NCBI GenBank assembly: GCA_050697155.1
Contig: JBOGZD010000006.1
Span: 1 to 44,442 of the forward strand
Reading direction: 5' to 3'
Origin: JBOGZD01 sp050697155
GTDB lineage: Bacteria > Actinomycetota > Thermoleophilia > Solirubrobacterales > 70-9
Length of the DNA stretch: 44,442 bases
A program made the position numbers and the translations under genes. Each line of letters begins with the position of its first letter. Positions within the stretch are counted from its first letter, which is position 1. Positions 24,437 through 32,628 of the stretch are shown here, one piece after another. The notes below the pieces were generated by a model. That model was not told where the DNA came from, ran no database searches, and saw only the letters and a program-made list of their open reading frames with translations.

Positions 24437-25893
24437 AGCTCGGCGGCGATAAGAGCGAACGGGTGCGGCTCGCCGTGCTCATCGCCGTGTTCGTCGGCGG
24501 CTTCATCGCCTTCCAGCAGCTGGCGCCGAACCTCGACATCGAGGGCGCGCTCGAGGACCTCTCGCGCGAGCTCGGGGACGCCACCTACGCGCTGGTCGGC
24601 CTGCTCGCCTTCCTCGAGACGGGCGCGTTCGTGGGGCTGGTGTTCCCGGGCGAGACCGCGGTCATCCTCGGCGGCGCCGTCGCCGGGCAGGGCGAGACGT
24701 CGCTGGCGCTCACGATCGCGATCGTCTGGTTCTGCGCCTGGGCGGGGGACACCGTAAGCTTCTGGATCGGCACCCGGCTCGGGCGCGGCTTCATCCTTCG
24801 CCACGGGCCCAAGGTGCGGATCACCGAGGAGCGCTTCCGCCAGGTCGAGGGCTACTTCGGGCGACACGGCGGCAAGACGATCGTGATCGGGCGCTTCATC
24901 GGCCTGGTCCGAGCGCTGGCGCCGTTCATCGCCGGCAGCTCGGGGATGCGCTACCGCGCCTTCCTCCCAGTCAGCGTGATCGGCACCGGGCTGTGGGCTG
25001 GGACCTTCACCGTGCTCGGCTACGCGATCTCGGAGAGCCTCAACCAGGCCACCGAGATCGCGGGGCGGGGGACGTTCGTGTTCGGCGCCGTCGTGGTGGC
25101 GATCGTGGTCGCCGTGGTGGTCGCCCGGTTCCTGCGCGAGCCCGAGAACCGCCGCCGGGTCGCCGAGCGGCTCGAGTCGATCCCGGGCATTCGGCGGCTG
25201 CTGCCCCAGCTGCGCTTCTGGTGGGCCCGCTTTACCCCCGGCGGGCTGGGACTCGAGTTCACCAGCCTGATCGCTGCGATCTCGGTGACGCTGTTCGTGG
25301 TCGTCGCCTACATGTCGATCATCGGCGGGGACCACGGGCCGACCCCCGGGGACGTCGAGGCGCTCGACCTCTCCCGCGAGCTCCAAGCGGACTGGCTGGT
25401 CGACGTCTCGAAGGTCGTCACCGTGTTCGGGGGGAGCGCGATCACGCTTGCGGTCGCGGCGATCGCGGGCGGGGTGCTCTCCTGGCGCCGCCGCTGGACC
25501 GAGGTCTGGGTCCTGATCGCGGCGCTCGTCTTGGTGCACGTCGCCGTCCCGGTGCTCAAGGAGGTGATCGGTCGGCCGCGCCCGCTCGGAGGGCTCATCG
25601 ACACCGACCGCAGCAGCTTCCCGAGCGGGCACGCGACCTACGCGGTGATCTACACCTGGCTCGTGGTCACCGTCGCGGTGCGGGTGCGGCCCGGGATGGC
25701 TCACGCCTCGGCTCTGATCGCCGCCGGGATCGCGCTGACGGCCATGATCGGGCTCAGCCGCGTCTATCTGCGCGTCCACTTCCTCAGCGACGTCAGCGCC
25801 GGCTGGGCGCTCGGGGTCTCGGCGTTCGCCGCCTGCGCGGCCGTCGCGCTGGTGGTCGGCCACTTTCGACACAATCAGGCGCGGTCCGAATGA
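24412..25893 (+). CDS. DedA-PAP2 fusion membrane protein
   Basis: 493 aa. N-terminal half is a DedA domain (about 10-240: FLETGAFVGLVFPGET, and GRFIGLVRALAPFIAGSSGM, the conserved re-entrant and Arg/Pro motifs). The C-terminal half is a PAP2 phosphatase with all three motifs: K383-x6-RP391, PSGH (404-407) and SR(449-450)-x5-H456-x3-D460. DedA proteins have been shown to translocate undecaprenyl phosphate and PAP2 enzymes can dephosphorylate undecaprenyl pyrophosphate, so both steps of carrier recycling may sit on one polypeptide; that is inference. The start is either GTG 24412 or TTG 24433, the latter overlapping the ispE stop as TTGA. Confidence 0.88.
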   Translation: MQEESEGLKLGGDKSERVRLAVLIAVFVGGFIAFQQLAPNLDIEGALEDLSRELGDATYALVGLLAFLETGAFVGLVFPGETAVILGGAVAGQGETSLALTIAIVWFCAWAGDTVSFWIGTRLGRGFILRHGPKVRITEERFRQVEGYFGRHGGKTIVIGRFIGLVRALAPFIAGSSGMRYRAFLPVSVIGTGLWAGTFTVLGYAISESLNQATEIAGRGTFVFGAVVVAIVVAVVVARFLREPENRRRVAERLESIPGIRRLLPQLRFWWARFTPGGLGLEFTSLIAAISVTLFVVVAYMSIIGGDHGPTPGDVEALDLSRELQADWLVDVSKVVTVFGGSAITLAVAAIAGGVLSWRRRWTEVWVLIAALVLVHVAVPVLKEVIGRPRPLGGLIDTDRSSFPSGHATYAVIYTWLVVTVAVRVRPGMAHASALIAAGIALTAMIGLSRVYLRVHFLSDVSAGWALGVSAFAACAAVALVVGHFRHNQARSE

Positions 25894-25923
25894 GCCTCCC
25901 AAGCCGATGACGACCCGCCGCGG

Positions 25924-26160
25924 ATGACCCTGCTCGCGCTCGGCACCGAGTACGTGCTGTTCGGCGGCGCCGGGCTGATCAGCGTGGTCGCCTTCGCCAC
26001 CCTGATCCTCGCCCCGGCGATCGGCTCCTTCGGCCGCGGCTGGGAGAAGGTGACCGCCGCGCTGGTGTCGATCTTCGTTCTCGCCGCCCTGCTCGCGCTC
26101 GGGGTGGCGCTCGGAATCGCGATCGTCTACTACTGGGACTACATCAACGAGATCTTCTGA
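25924..26160 (+). CDS. Small two-helix membrane protein
   Basis: 78 aa with two hydrophobic segments (about 8-32 and 44-68) joined by a short polar turn containing GRGWEK. The C-terminus is aromatic/acidic. No family recognised. It lies 30 bases after the DedA-PAP2 gene and likely belongs to the rsmA-ispE transcript. Confidence 0.6.
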   Translation: MTLLALGTEYVLFGGAGLISVVAFATLILAPAIGSFGRGWEKVTAALVSIFVLAALLALGVALGIAIVYYWDYINEIF

Positions 26161-26177
26161 GCGGGCCGCTCGCGGCC

Positions 26178-26183
26178 TAGACT
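26178..26183 (+). promoter_or_regulatory. -10 box TAGACT of the PucR-type gene
   Basis: TAGACT ends exactly 6 bases before the GTG at 26190, the ideal distance for transcription to start on the G of the start codon. Confidence 0.55.
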
Positions 26184-26189
26184 CTTCCG

Positions 26190-27437
26190 GTGACTTCGAA
26201 GCCCGCGGCGGCCAAAAAGGCTGCAAAGAAGCCGGATCCGGAGGCGCTGGAGGCGCTCTCGGAGACGATCGAGTCCGGTGCCGGGCTGCCGGCCGTCGCG
26301 CGGGCCGCCGAGCGGGTGCTCGAGGCCAGCGTCGCGCTGATCGACCGCTCGAGCGCGGTGCTCGCGGTCGCTGCCGGCTCGTCGGCAGAGGAGAGCAAGC
26401 TGCTGTCCGGCGAGGACGGCGTCGAGGCGATCGAGCTGCGGGTCGCCGACGCGGTCGTCGGCGAGCTCCGCTACCGCGCCCGGGGCCCGGCCCCGTCGGC
26501 GGGGCTGACGCGCACGGTCTCGACCCTGCTCGCGCTCGAGCTCGAGCGCTCGCGCGCGCCGGAGTGGGCGAGCGACGAGGCGGCGGGGGAGTTCGTCCAC
26601 GCGGTGCTGGGACGCAGGGTGACCGATCGCGGCGACATCGTGGCCCGCGCCGCCGAGCTCGGCGCGCAGGTGGAGTCGGGCGCCGGGATCATCGTCTCGC
26701 GCGCCGCTCCCCGCGCCGCCCAGACGGGCGACTGGCGTGCCCGGGTGCTGGTGGTCGCGCTGCGCGCGCTGCGCTCCTCCGACCGGGGCTCGATCGCCGC
26801 CCTCGGTGAGGAGGGCGAGCGGGCAGAGGTGGCGGCGATCGTCCCCGCCGGCGAGGCGGAGGGGCTCGAGCGCGCCGCCGATGCGCTCGTCCGCGAGCTC
26901 GCCGCGTCGCTGCCCGGGTTCAGCGTCGTGGTCGCCCGCAGCCGCTGGGTGCAGGACCCGGTGGACCTCTACCGCGCCGGCAAGGAGGCCCACCTGGCGG
27001 CCAACGTCGCCGAGGCTGACGGGATCGAGCTGCTGGCGTTCGAGGACACCGGCTCCTACCGGTTGCTGCTGCCGGCCGTGAGCGAGGACCCCGGCGAGCT
27101 CGAGCGCTTCTACGCCGAGACGGTGGCCCCGCTGGCCGTCTACGACGAGCAGTACGAGACCGAGCTGGTGAGCACGATCGAGGCCTACCTGGAGAACGAC
27201 GGCAACGTCACCCCGACCGCCGAGCAGCTGTTCACCCACCGCCACACGATCCGCTACCGCCTCGAGCGGGTGAAGGAGCTCTGCGGCCACGACATCACCT
27301 CGACCGAGGGCCGCGAGAAGCTCGGCCTCGGGCTGAAGGCGATGCGGGTGCTCGGCATCGCCCCGCCCCGCGGCCCCGCCCACGAGCCGGGCACCGAGGC
27401 CGGCCGCGCCAAGGTCCGCCGGCCGGCCGAGGATTGA
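26190..27437 (+). CDS. PucR-type helix-turn-helix regulator
   Basis: 415 aa. N-terminus Ala/Lys-rich (1-15); a sensor-like middle without clear membrane segments; and a C-terminal PucR helix-turn-helix (about 330-370: IEAYLENDGNVTPTAEQLFTHRHTIRYRLERV pattern with TAEQLF-x-HRHT-x-RYRL as its core). Family members regulate purine or amino-acid use, often sensing metabolites with a GGDEF-like middle. The last ~25 residues are a basic Pro/Arg tail. In Bacillus the regulator purR lies between ispE and glmU; this gene occupies the same slot but is not homologous to PurR. Leaderless promoter. Confidence 0.85.
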   Translation: MTSKPAAAKKAAKKPDPEALEALSETIESGAGLPAVARAAERVLEASVALIDRSSAVLAVAAGSSAEESKLLSGEDGVEAIELRVADAVVGELRYRARGPAPSAGLTRTVSTLLALELERSRAPEWASDEAAGEFVHAVLGRRVTDRGDIVARAAELGAQVESGAGIIVSRAAPRAAQTGDWRARVLVVALRALRSSDRGSIAALGEEGERAEVAAIVPAGEAEGLERAADALVRELAASLPGFSVVVARSRWVQDPVDLYRAGKEAHLAANVAEADGIELLAFEDTGSYRLLLPAVSEDPGELERFYAETVAPLAVYDEQYETELVSTIEAYLENDGNVTPTAEQLFTHRHTIRYRLERVKELCGHDITSTEGREKLGLGLKAMRVLGIAPPRGPAHEPGTEAGRAKVRRPAED

Positions 27438-27461
27438 GCGTCCGGGGGCGAGCGCCCGCGC

Positions 27462-28637
27462 TCAGCCCGCGCCGCGCCAGTAGTCGCGCAGCAGGCGCAG
27501 CGCGTTGCCCGAGAGGACCGCCTCGGCGTCGGCGTCGCCGAGGCGGTCGCGCAGACCGCGCTCGAGCAGCGCCAGCTTGCCGGCGTCCTCGAGCCCGGAG
27601 AGAGTGGGCTTGATGAACCCGTCGAGGTCGGTGCCGATCGCGGCGTGGCGATGAGAGCCGGTGATATCGCGCAGCCTGGTGATGTGGCGGGCGAGCAGGT
27701 CGAGCGAGTGCTCGAGCTTGCGTGTGCGGGTGAGGCGGAGCCCGTCGGCGGCTTGGTGCTCGGCGAGGATCAGGCCGGCGACGCCGTCGCGGGCGGCGAT
27801 CCGCTCGATCGTCCGCGCGGTGAGGTTGTAGCGCTGCCGGCCGAAGCGGTGGGCGACGTGGGAGGCGATCACCGGCACGGCGCCCTCGGCGTCAAGCTGG
27901 TCGAGCAGGTCGAAGGTCTCCTCGAGCGCGGGATCGTTCATGTGCGAGAGGTCGACCAGCACCCGGTTGGCCACGCAGGCGCGGATCGCGGCGCGGCCGA
28001 GCTCGGTCAGCCCTTCCTTCGGCTGCGGGAAGAGCAGGTTGTAGATCCAGTCGGCGAGGAAGGGAATCGCGTTGATATTCGTGGCCACCCGGCGGTAGAC
28101 GAGATGGGCGATGGTGATGTAGGCGACCCCGCGCCGGGCGAGCTCGGCGACGTTGCGCTCGATCGCCTCGGGCGTCGAGCCGAGCAGGAAGCCGCCCTCG
28201 ACGCAGTGGACGATCGCCACCTCGCCGGCGTCGAGGGCGGCATCGAGGTCGGCGGGCGAGCGGGCGATTCGCGCCAGGCCGTCGTGCTCCCGGGCGATCT
28301 CGCGCTCGACGTCCTCGAGCTGGCGCAGGACCGAGTCGAAGTAGTGGTCCTGCGGCGCGCCCGGGTAGTGGACGGTGAGGTCGAACTCGTCGAACGGCGA
28401 GTAGAGCACCGACAGGCAGACCCCGACCCCGCCCGAGCGCAGCAGCGGTACCGTCACCCGCGGCCCGGAGGAGAAGCTCTCGTAGTTGGCGATCCGGCTC
28501 GCGAACCGCACCAGCGCCGACCGCAGCCAGTCCACCAGCCGCCACCGCCCGTGCACCGACGAGATCAACCGCGGCACGCTCACCCCACCCTCCGGCGACA
28601 GGTGGATCGGATAGTGCGAGTGCAGATCGACGATCAA
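27462..28637 (-). CDS. Membrane-dipeptidase-like (peptidase M19) amidohydrolase
   Basis: 391 aa. Matches the M19 dipeptidase fold: DLHSHYP at the N-terminus (metal His-6 and His-8), HCVEGGF (bridging Glu), DLSHMND and ASHVAH (metal His residues), and GTDLDGF (Asp near the C-terminus). It may cleave dipeptides or a related amide; lack of a signal peptide argues for a cytoplasmic enzyme. The start is TTG at 28637, since DLHSH begins three codons later and no ATG or GTG lies upstream. TAGGCT ends 9 bases before it, fitting a leaderless mRNA. Confidence 0.85.
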   Translation of the reverse strand: MIVDLHSHYPIHLSPEGGVSVPRLISSVHGRWRLVDWLRSALVRFASRIANYESFSSGPRVTVPLLRSGGVGVCLSVLYSPFDEFDLTVHYPGAPQDHYFDSVLRQLEDVEREIAREHDGLARIARSPADLDAALDAGEVAIVHCVEGGFLLGSTPEAIERNVAELARRGVAYITIAHLVYRRVATNINAIPFLADWIYNLLFPQPKEGLTELGRAAIRACVANRVLVDLSHMNDPALEETFDLLDQLDAEGAVPVIASHVAHRFGRQRYNLTARTIERIAARDGVAGLILAEHQAADGLRLTRTRKLEHSLDLLARHITRLRDITGSHRHAAIGTDLDGFIKPTLSGLEDAGKLALLERGLRDRLGDADAEAVLSGNALRLLRDYWRGAG

Positions 28638-28646
28638 GGCGGCCGC

Positions 28647-28652
28647 AGCCTA
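28647..28652 (-). promoter_or_regulatory. -10 box TAGGCT of the M19 gene
   Basis: TAGGCT on the minus strand ends 9 bases before the TTG start. It lies 14 bases from the end of the tRNA gene. Confidence 0.35.
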
Positions 28653-28665
28653 ATGCGGCCTCAAG

Positions 28666-28740
28666 CTCCGGGGGAGGGAATCGAACCCAGACTCGCCTTC
28701 AGGACCAAAACCTGACGTGCTGCCACTACACCACCCCGGA
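28666..28740 (-). tRNA. tRNA-Gln(TTG) with an odd T-arm
   Basis: Acceptor stem TCCGGGG (28740-28734) pairs with CCCCGGA (28673-28667), discriminator G at 28666, CCA not encoded. D-stem GTGT/GCAC; anticodon arm TCAGG-TTTTGGT-CCTGA, anticodon TTG, reading CAA. The T-arm reads GAGTCTGGG-TTCGATT-CCCTC: only GGG/CCC pair next to the loop unless TCT bulges out, when GAGGG/CCCTC gives five pairs. The gene is 75 bases with discriminator, about 3 longer than usual for tRNA-Gln. Confidence 0.85.
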
Positions 28741-28755
28741 AAGGCTGGAGTTCCC

Positions 28756-28761
28756 AGTTTA
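28756..28761 (-). promoter_or_regulatory. -10 box TAAACT of the tRNA
   Basis: TAAACT on the minus strand lies 15 bases before the tRNA 5' end. No clear -35. Confidence 0.4.
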
Positions 28762-28790
28762 CGACCGCGTTCCGTGCTCTCTGCATGCGG

Positions 28791-28833
28791 CTGTCCTGGA
28801 TAGGGGGCCGTATGGACCACCTAAGCAGGACAG
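28791..28833. repeat. Inverted repeat CTGTCCTG / CAGGACAG
   Basis: Perfect 8-bp arms (28791-28798, 28826-28833) with a 27-base spacer, in the interval between the tRNA and the VOC gene. Could be an operator or part of a palindromic repeat. Confidence 0.35.
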
Positions 28834-28908
28834 TCCCGCGAGCTGGATCCGCGGCTTCCCGCACGAGGTTTACCCTGGCCAATCCGGACGCGCGAAAGGA
28901 GCAAATCG

Positions 28909-29280
28909 ATGATCGACCACATCGGACTCGGCGTCTCTGACTACGAGCGCAGCAAGGCGTTCTACTCCGAGGCGCTTGCGCCGCTGGGGGTTGGGCTGCT
29001 GATGGAGCCGGTGCCCGAGGCCGGCGGCTTCGGCGGCGACGACGGCAAGCCGTACTTCTGGATCGGCGGCTATCGCCCGGTGAAGGGGGGAGCGCACATC
29101 GCCTTTGCCTGCGACTCCCGGGAGACCGTCGACGCGTTCCACGCCGCGGCGCTCGCCGCCGGCGGGACCGACAATGGCCCGCCGGGGCCGCGGCCGATCT
29201 ACCACGAGCACTACTACGGCGCCTACGTCCTCGACCCGGACGGCAACAACGTCGAGGCGGTCTGCCACCGACCGGGCTGA
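28909..29280 (+). CDS. VOC family (glyoxalase-like) protein
   Basis: 123 aa, one vicinal-oxygen-chelate domain. MIDHIGLGVSDYERSKAFY is the first beta-alpha unit with metal His-4; HIAFAC begins the second half and YGAYVLDPDGNNVEAVCH supplies the metal Glu near the end. Close relatives act on various lactoylglutathione-like, extradiol or antibiotic substrates, so the reaction is open. AAAGGAG lies 8 bases before the ATG, one of the few good ribosome sites here. Confidence 0.88.
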   Translation: MIDHIGLGVSDYERSKAFYSEALAPLGVGLLMEPVPEAGGFGGDDGKPYFWIGGYRPVKGGAHIAFACDSRETVDAFHAAALAAGGTDNGPPGPRPIYHEHYYGAYVLDPDGNNVEAVCHRPG

Positions 29281-29337
29281 TCGGGCGCCGCGCAAGCTGC
29301 GCAAGGCTCCGCCCGCCCCGCAGCGGCCCGCCCGCTC

Positions 29338-29343
29338 TACGAT
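29338..29343 (+). promoter_or_regulatory. -10 box TACGAT of glmU
   Basis: TACGAT ends 6 bases before the GTG at 29350, again the leaderless distance. Confidence 0.5.
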
Positions 29344-29349
29344 TCGCCG

Positions 29350-30762
29350 GTGGAGCAGGGCAAAGCCCCAACCGTGCTCGTGATGGCCGCCGGCGAGGGC
29401 ACCCGGATGCGCTCGGCGGTGCCGAAGGTCATGCACGAGGTCTGCGGCAGGCCGATGGTGGCCTGGCCGGTGCTCGCCGCGCGCGAGGCCGGCGCCGGCC
29501 GGGTCGCGGTCATCGTCTCACCCGATCACGACCTCACGCCGGTGCTGCCCGATGGCACCGAGACGATCATCCAGCCCGAAGCCGACGGCACCGGGGGAGC
29601 GGTCCGCGCCGCCCACGACCTCGTCCGCGACTCCGAGACCGTCGTCGTGCTCAACGGCGACCATCCGCTGATCTCCGCGGAGGTGATCCGCGAGCTGCTC
29701 GAGGCACACCGGGCCGCGGGTGCGGCGGCCACTGTGATGTCGGTCGAGCGCGACGAGGCCGAGCAGCTCGGGCGCGTCGTCCGCACCGAAGCCGGTGAGT
29801 TCGACCGCATCGTCGAGACCAAGCACCCCGAGGGGATTCCCGACGAGATCCTCGCGATCCGCGAGATCAACACCAACCAGTTCGCCTTCGACGCCGCCAC
29901 GCTGGTCGAGGCGATCGACCGGCTCTCCAGCGACAACCCGGCGGGCGAGTACTACCTCGGCGACGTGCTGCCGTTGATCCGCGAGGCCGGCGGCCGGGTG
30001 ATCGCCCACCGCACCGACGACGTAGCGGTCAACATCGGCGTCAACAACCGCGCCGAGCTCGCGCTGGCGAGCTCGATCGCCCGCGACCGGATCCTCGAGC
30101 GCCACATGCTCGCCGGGGTCACGATCATCGACCCCGACACCACCTGGATCGACGCCGAAGTCGAGATCGAGCCCGACGTCACCCTCGAGCCGGGGACGAT
30201 CCTGCGCGGCGAGACCGCGATCGGCCGCGACTCGATCGTCGGCCCTCTGGCGACGATCCTCGACTCGCGGCTCGGGGTCGGCGCCCGCGTCCTGCACTCC
30301 TACCTCGACCGCTGCGACGTCGGCGACGAGGCGACCGTCGGGCCGTTCGCCTACCTGCGGCCCGACACGCTGCTCGCCACCGGGTCGAAGGCCGGCAGCT
30401 TCGTCGAGATCAAGAACTCGCAGATCGGCGAGGGCGCCAAGGTCCCGCACCTCTCCTACGTCGGCGACGCCGAGGTCGGCGCCGAGTCCAACCTCGGGGC
30501 CGGAACGATCACCGCCAACTACGACGGATTCCGCAAGCACCGGACGAAGATCGGCGCCCGCACCCGGGTAGGTGTTGACACGATGCTGGTCGCCCCGGTA
30601 AACGTCGGTGACGACGCCTACACTGGCGCCGGAGCCGTGATCCGGAAGGACGTCCCGCCCGGGGCGCTGGGAGTGACGCGAGCGGAGCAGCGCAACATCG
30701 AGGGCTACACCGAGAAGCGAAGGGCGCGCGAGGCGCCCGACGAGGGGGACAGCGAGGAATGA
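29350..30762 (+). CDS. glmU: Bifunctional GlcNAc-1-P uridyltransferase / GlcN-1-P acetyltransferase
   Basis: 470 aa. Makes UDP-GlcNAc for peptidoglycan. N-terminal pyrophosphorylase: LVMAAGEGTRMRS with PKVMHEV, then GTGGAV and NGDHPL. C-terminal left-handed beta helix from about 250 with hexapeptide repeats and the acetyltransferase motif ANYDGFRKHRT. C-terminal tail is acidic. Start GTG at 29350 fixes the nucleotide loop at residue ~9. It overlaps prs by ATGA. Confidence 0.95.
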   Translation: MEQGKAPTVLVMAAGEGTRMRSAVPKVMHEVCGRPMVAWPVLAAREAGAGRVAVIVSPDHDLTPVLPDGTETIIQPEADGTGGAVRAAHDLVRDSETVVVLNGDHPLISAEVIRELLEAHRAAGAAATVMSVERDEAEQLGRVVRTEAGEFDRIVETKHPEGIPDEILAIREINTNQFAFDAATLVEAIDRLSSDNPAGEYYLGDVLPLIREAGGRVIAHRTDDVAVNIGVNNRAELALASSIARDRILERHMLAGVTIIDPDTTWIDAEVEIEPDVTLEPGTILRGETAIGRDSIVGPLATILDSRLGVGARVLHSYLDRCDVGDEATVGPFAYLRPDTLLATGSKAGSFVEIKNSQIGEGAKVPHLSYVGDAEVGAESNLGAGTITANYDGFRKHRTKIGARTRVGVDTMLVAPVNVGDDAYTGAGAVIRKDVPPGALGVTRAEQRNIEGYTEKRRAREAPDEGDSEE

Positions 30763-31790
30763 GCATTCTCGAGGAGCGACCGCAGGTGGTCAGCTCGATC
30801 CCGCAGGACTACACGAAGCGGCTCATGGTCTTCGGCGGCCGCTGCTCGATGGAGCTCGCGGCCAAGATCGCCGGCAAGCTCGACGTCGACCTCGGCCAGG
30901 TCCACCTGCGCACCTTCGCCGACGGCGAGGTCTACTGCCGCTACGAGGAGTCGATCCGCGGCGCCGACGTCTTCCTCGTCCAGTCGACCGCGGCCAACGA
31001 GGCGCACGGGATGACCCCCAACGACGCGCTGATGGAGCTGCTGGCGATGATCGACGCCGCCAAGGGCGCCTCGGCGCACCGGATCATCGCGGTGATGCCC
31101 TGGTACGGCTACTCGCGCCAGGACAAGAAGTCGGCGCCGCGGGAGCCGATCTCCGCCCGCGTCGTGGCCCAGTGCCTGGAGGCCGTCGGAGTCGACCGGA
31201 TCCTGACCATGGACCTGCACTCGGGCCAGGTCCAGGGCTTCTTCTCCAAGCCGGTCGACCACATGACCGCGATGCCGATGCTGACCCAGTACTTCATGGA
31301 CCAAGCGTTCACCGAGGAGCTGGTGATCGTCTCGCCCGACGCCGGCCGGGTGAAGGTGGCCCGCAACTTCGCCCGCAAGATCGGCTGCCACTGGGCCGTG
31401 ATGGAGAAGGAGCGCCCCGCCCAGCAGGTCGCCGAGATCGGCTACGTCGTCGGCGACGTCAATGGCAAGACCGCGGTCCTCGTCGACGACATGATCGACA
31501 CCGCCGGCACGCTCACCGCGGCGGCGAAGACGGTGACCGAGGAGGGCGCGGCCCGGGTGATCGCCTGCGCCACCCACGGGGTCTTCTCCGGGCCCGCTTT
31601 CGAGCGGCTCGCGGTCGAGAGCTCTGGAATCGAGCGCGTGGTGGTAACCGACACGATCCCGCTGCGCCCCGGAGCGCCCGAGAGCATCACCGTGCTCTCG
31701 ACGGCCCAGACCCTCGCCGACTCGATCCGCCGCATCTTCGCCGACGACTCCGTCTCGGAGATCTTCGCCGGCGAGAATCAGCTCTTCTGA
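30759..31790 (+). CDS. prs: Ribose-phosphate pyrophosphokinase
   Basis: 343 aa. Makes PRPP from ribose-5-phosphate and ATP for nucleotide, His and Trp synthesis. FADGEVYCRYEESIRGADVFLVQS, PWYGYSRQDKK (ATP site), DLHSGQVQGFF and the PRPP loop VLVDDMIDTAGTL are present. A ~15-residue N-terminal extension precedes the conserved core. Coupled to glmU by an ATGA overlap, as in the common glmU-prs pair. Confidence 0.95.
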   Translation: MSILEERPQVVSSIPQDYTKRLMVFGGRCSMELAAKIAGKLDVDLGQVHLRTFADGEVYCRYEESIRGADVFLVQSTAANEAHGMTPNDALMELLAMIDAAKGASAHRIIAVMPWYGYSRQDKKSAPREPISARVVAQCLEAVGVDRILTMDLHSGQVQGFFSKPVDHMTAMPMLTQYFMDQAFTEELVIVSPDAGRVKVARNFARKIGCHWAVMEKERPAQQVAEIGYVVGDVNGKTAVLVDDMIDTAGTLTAAAKTVTEEGAARVIACATHGVFSGPAFERLAVESSGIERVVVTDTIPLRPGAPESITVLSTAQTLADSIRRIFADDSVSEIFAGENQLF

Positions 31791-31800
31791 GCTGACTCCG

Positions 31801-32250
31801 CTAGCCGGGGTCGGAGATACGCCACTCGCCCCGCTCCTCCAAGAGCATGATCGTGCGCGGCCGGGCGCCGCCCTCCGCTTCGCGGTAGCGCGCCTCGACC
31901 CGGGCCTGCGGGCCGCTGACGCTGACCTGGCGGACCGTGATCTCCGAGCCGGCGAAGGCCTCCTTGAGCGCCTCGAGGATCTCGCGGCAGCCGGGGAGCT
32001 CCTCGGCCTGGATCTGGCGCGCGGTGTTGACCCGCAGCGTGTTCCGCGCCTGCTCGGTGAGCAGGCCGCAGAACTTCCGCGACTCGCCCGCCGAGGCCGC
32101 GGCGAAGAACTCCTCGACCGTCGCTTGCACCCTCTCCTCCTCGGTCGGCGGGTCCTCGAACGGCCCCACGTCGACGAGCGCCAGCACGGCGACCACCGCC
32201 CCGGCGACGAGCAGCAGTGCGGCGATCCGTCGCCGCGTGACTTCGGTCAT
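31801..32250 (-). CDS. Membrane-anchored NTF2-like protein
   Basis: 149 aa. One membrane anchor (about 9-27), then a domain that looks like the NTF2/SnoaL fold of small extracellular proteins: EERVQATVEEFFAAASAGESRKFCGLLTEQA at the start and a terminal WRISDPG. Two Cys may pair. The role is unknown. TACGGT ends 6 bases before the ATG at 32250 on the minus strand, consistent with a leaderless mRNA. Confidence 0.7.
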   Translation of the reverse strand: MTEVTRRRIAALLLVAGAVVAVLALVDVGPFEDPPTEEERVQATVEEFFAAASAGESRKFCGLLTEQARNTLRVNTARQIQAEELPGCREILEALKEAFAGSEITVRQVSVSGPQARVEARYREAEGGARPRTIMLLEERGEWRISDPG

Positions 32251-32256
32251 CGGTCC

Positions 32257-32262
32257 ACCGTA
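32257..32262 (-). promoter_or_regulatory. -10 box TACGGT of the NTF2-like gene
   Basis: Ends 6 bases before the ATG at 32250 on the minus strand. Confidence 0.4.
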
Positions 32263-32333
32263 TCGGCAGCTGGACGGCCGACTCCGAATCCTCGCGGACC
32301 CGGATTCGGCTTCGACCGTCCTCGCGGCCGCAA

Positions 32334-32339
32334 TAGAGT
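32334..32339 (+). promoter_or_regulatory. -10 box TAGAGT
   Basis: Ends 7 bases before the GTG at 32347; no ribosome site. Confidence 0.5.
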
Positions 32340-32346
32340 CCGCGCC

Positions 32347-32628
32347 GTGGACGAGCGGACGCTCGAGTGGCTCGACATCCTCGGCCGCGGGCTGCTTTGG
32401 GGAGCGGTCGCCGTCCTCGGGCTGGCGGTCATCGGGGCGATCGCGATCGCGAGCACCGACACCGCCGTCTTCCTCGGCGCCGAGGACCTCCAGCGAGAGG
32501 GCCGCGGCATCGCTGCGATCGGCGCCTTCGGCGCCGGGTTGACCGCAGCCGGGATCCTCGCCGGGCTCGGCGCGCTGCTGCGGCTCAGGGTGGCCGACCA
32601 CCGCGAGCGGGCGGCCCGGCGCGATTGA
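32347..32628 (+). CDS. Small two-helix membrane protein
   Basis: 93 aa with two hydrophobic helices (about 14-36 and 56-78), a short acidic turn between them and a basic C-terminus. No family recognised. The TGA overlaps the TTG start of the GDPD gene (TTGA at 32625), so the two are co-translated. Confidence 0.65.
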   Translation: MDERTLEWLDILGRGLLWGAVAVLGLAVIGAIAIASTDTAVFLGAEDLQREGRGIAAIGAFGAGLTAAGILAGLGALLRLRVADHRERAARRD

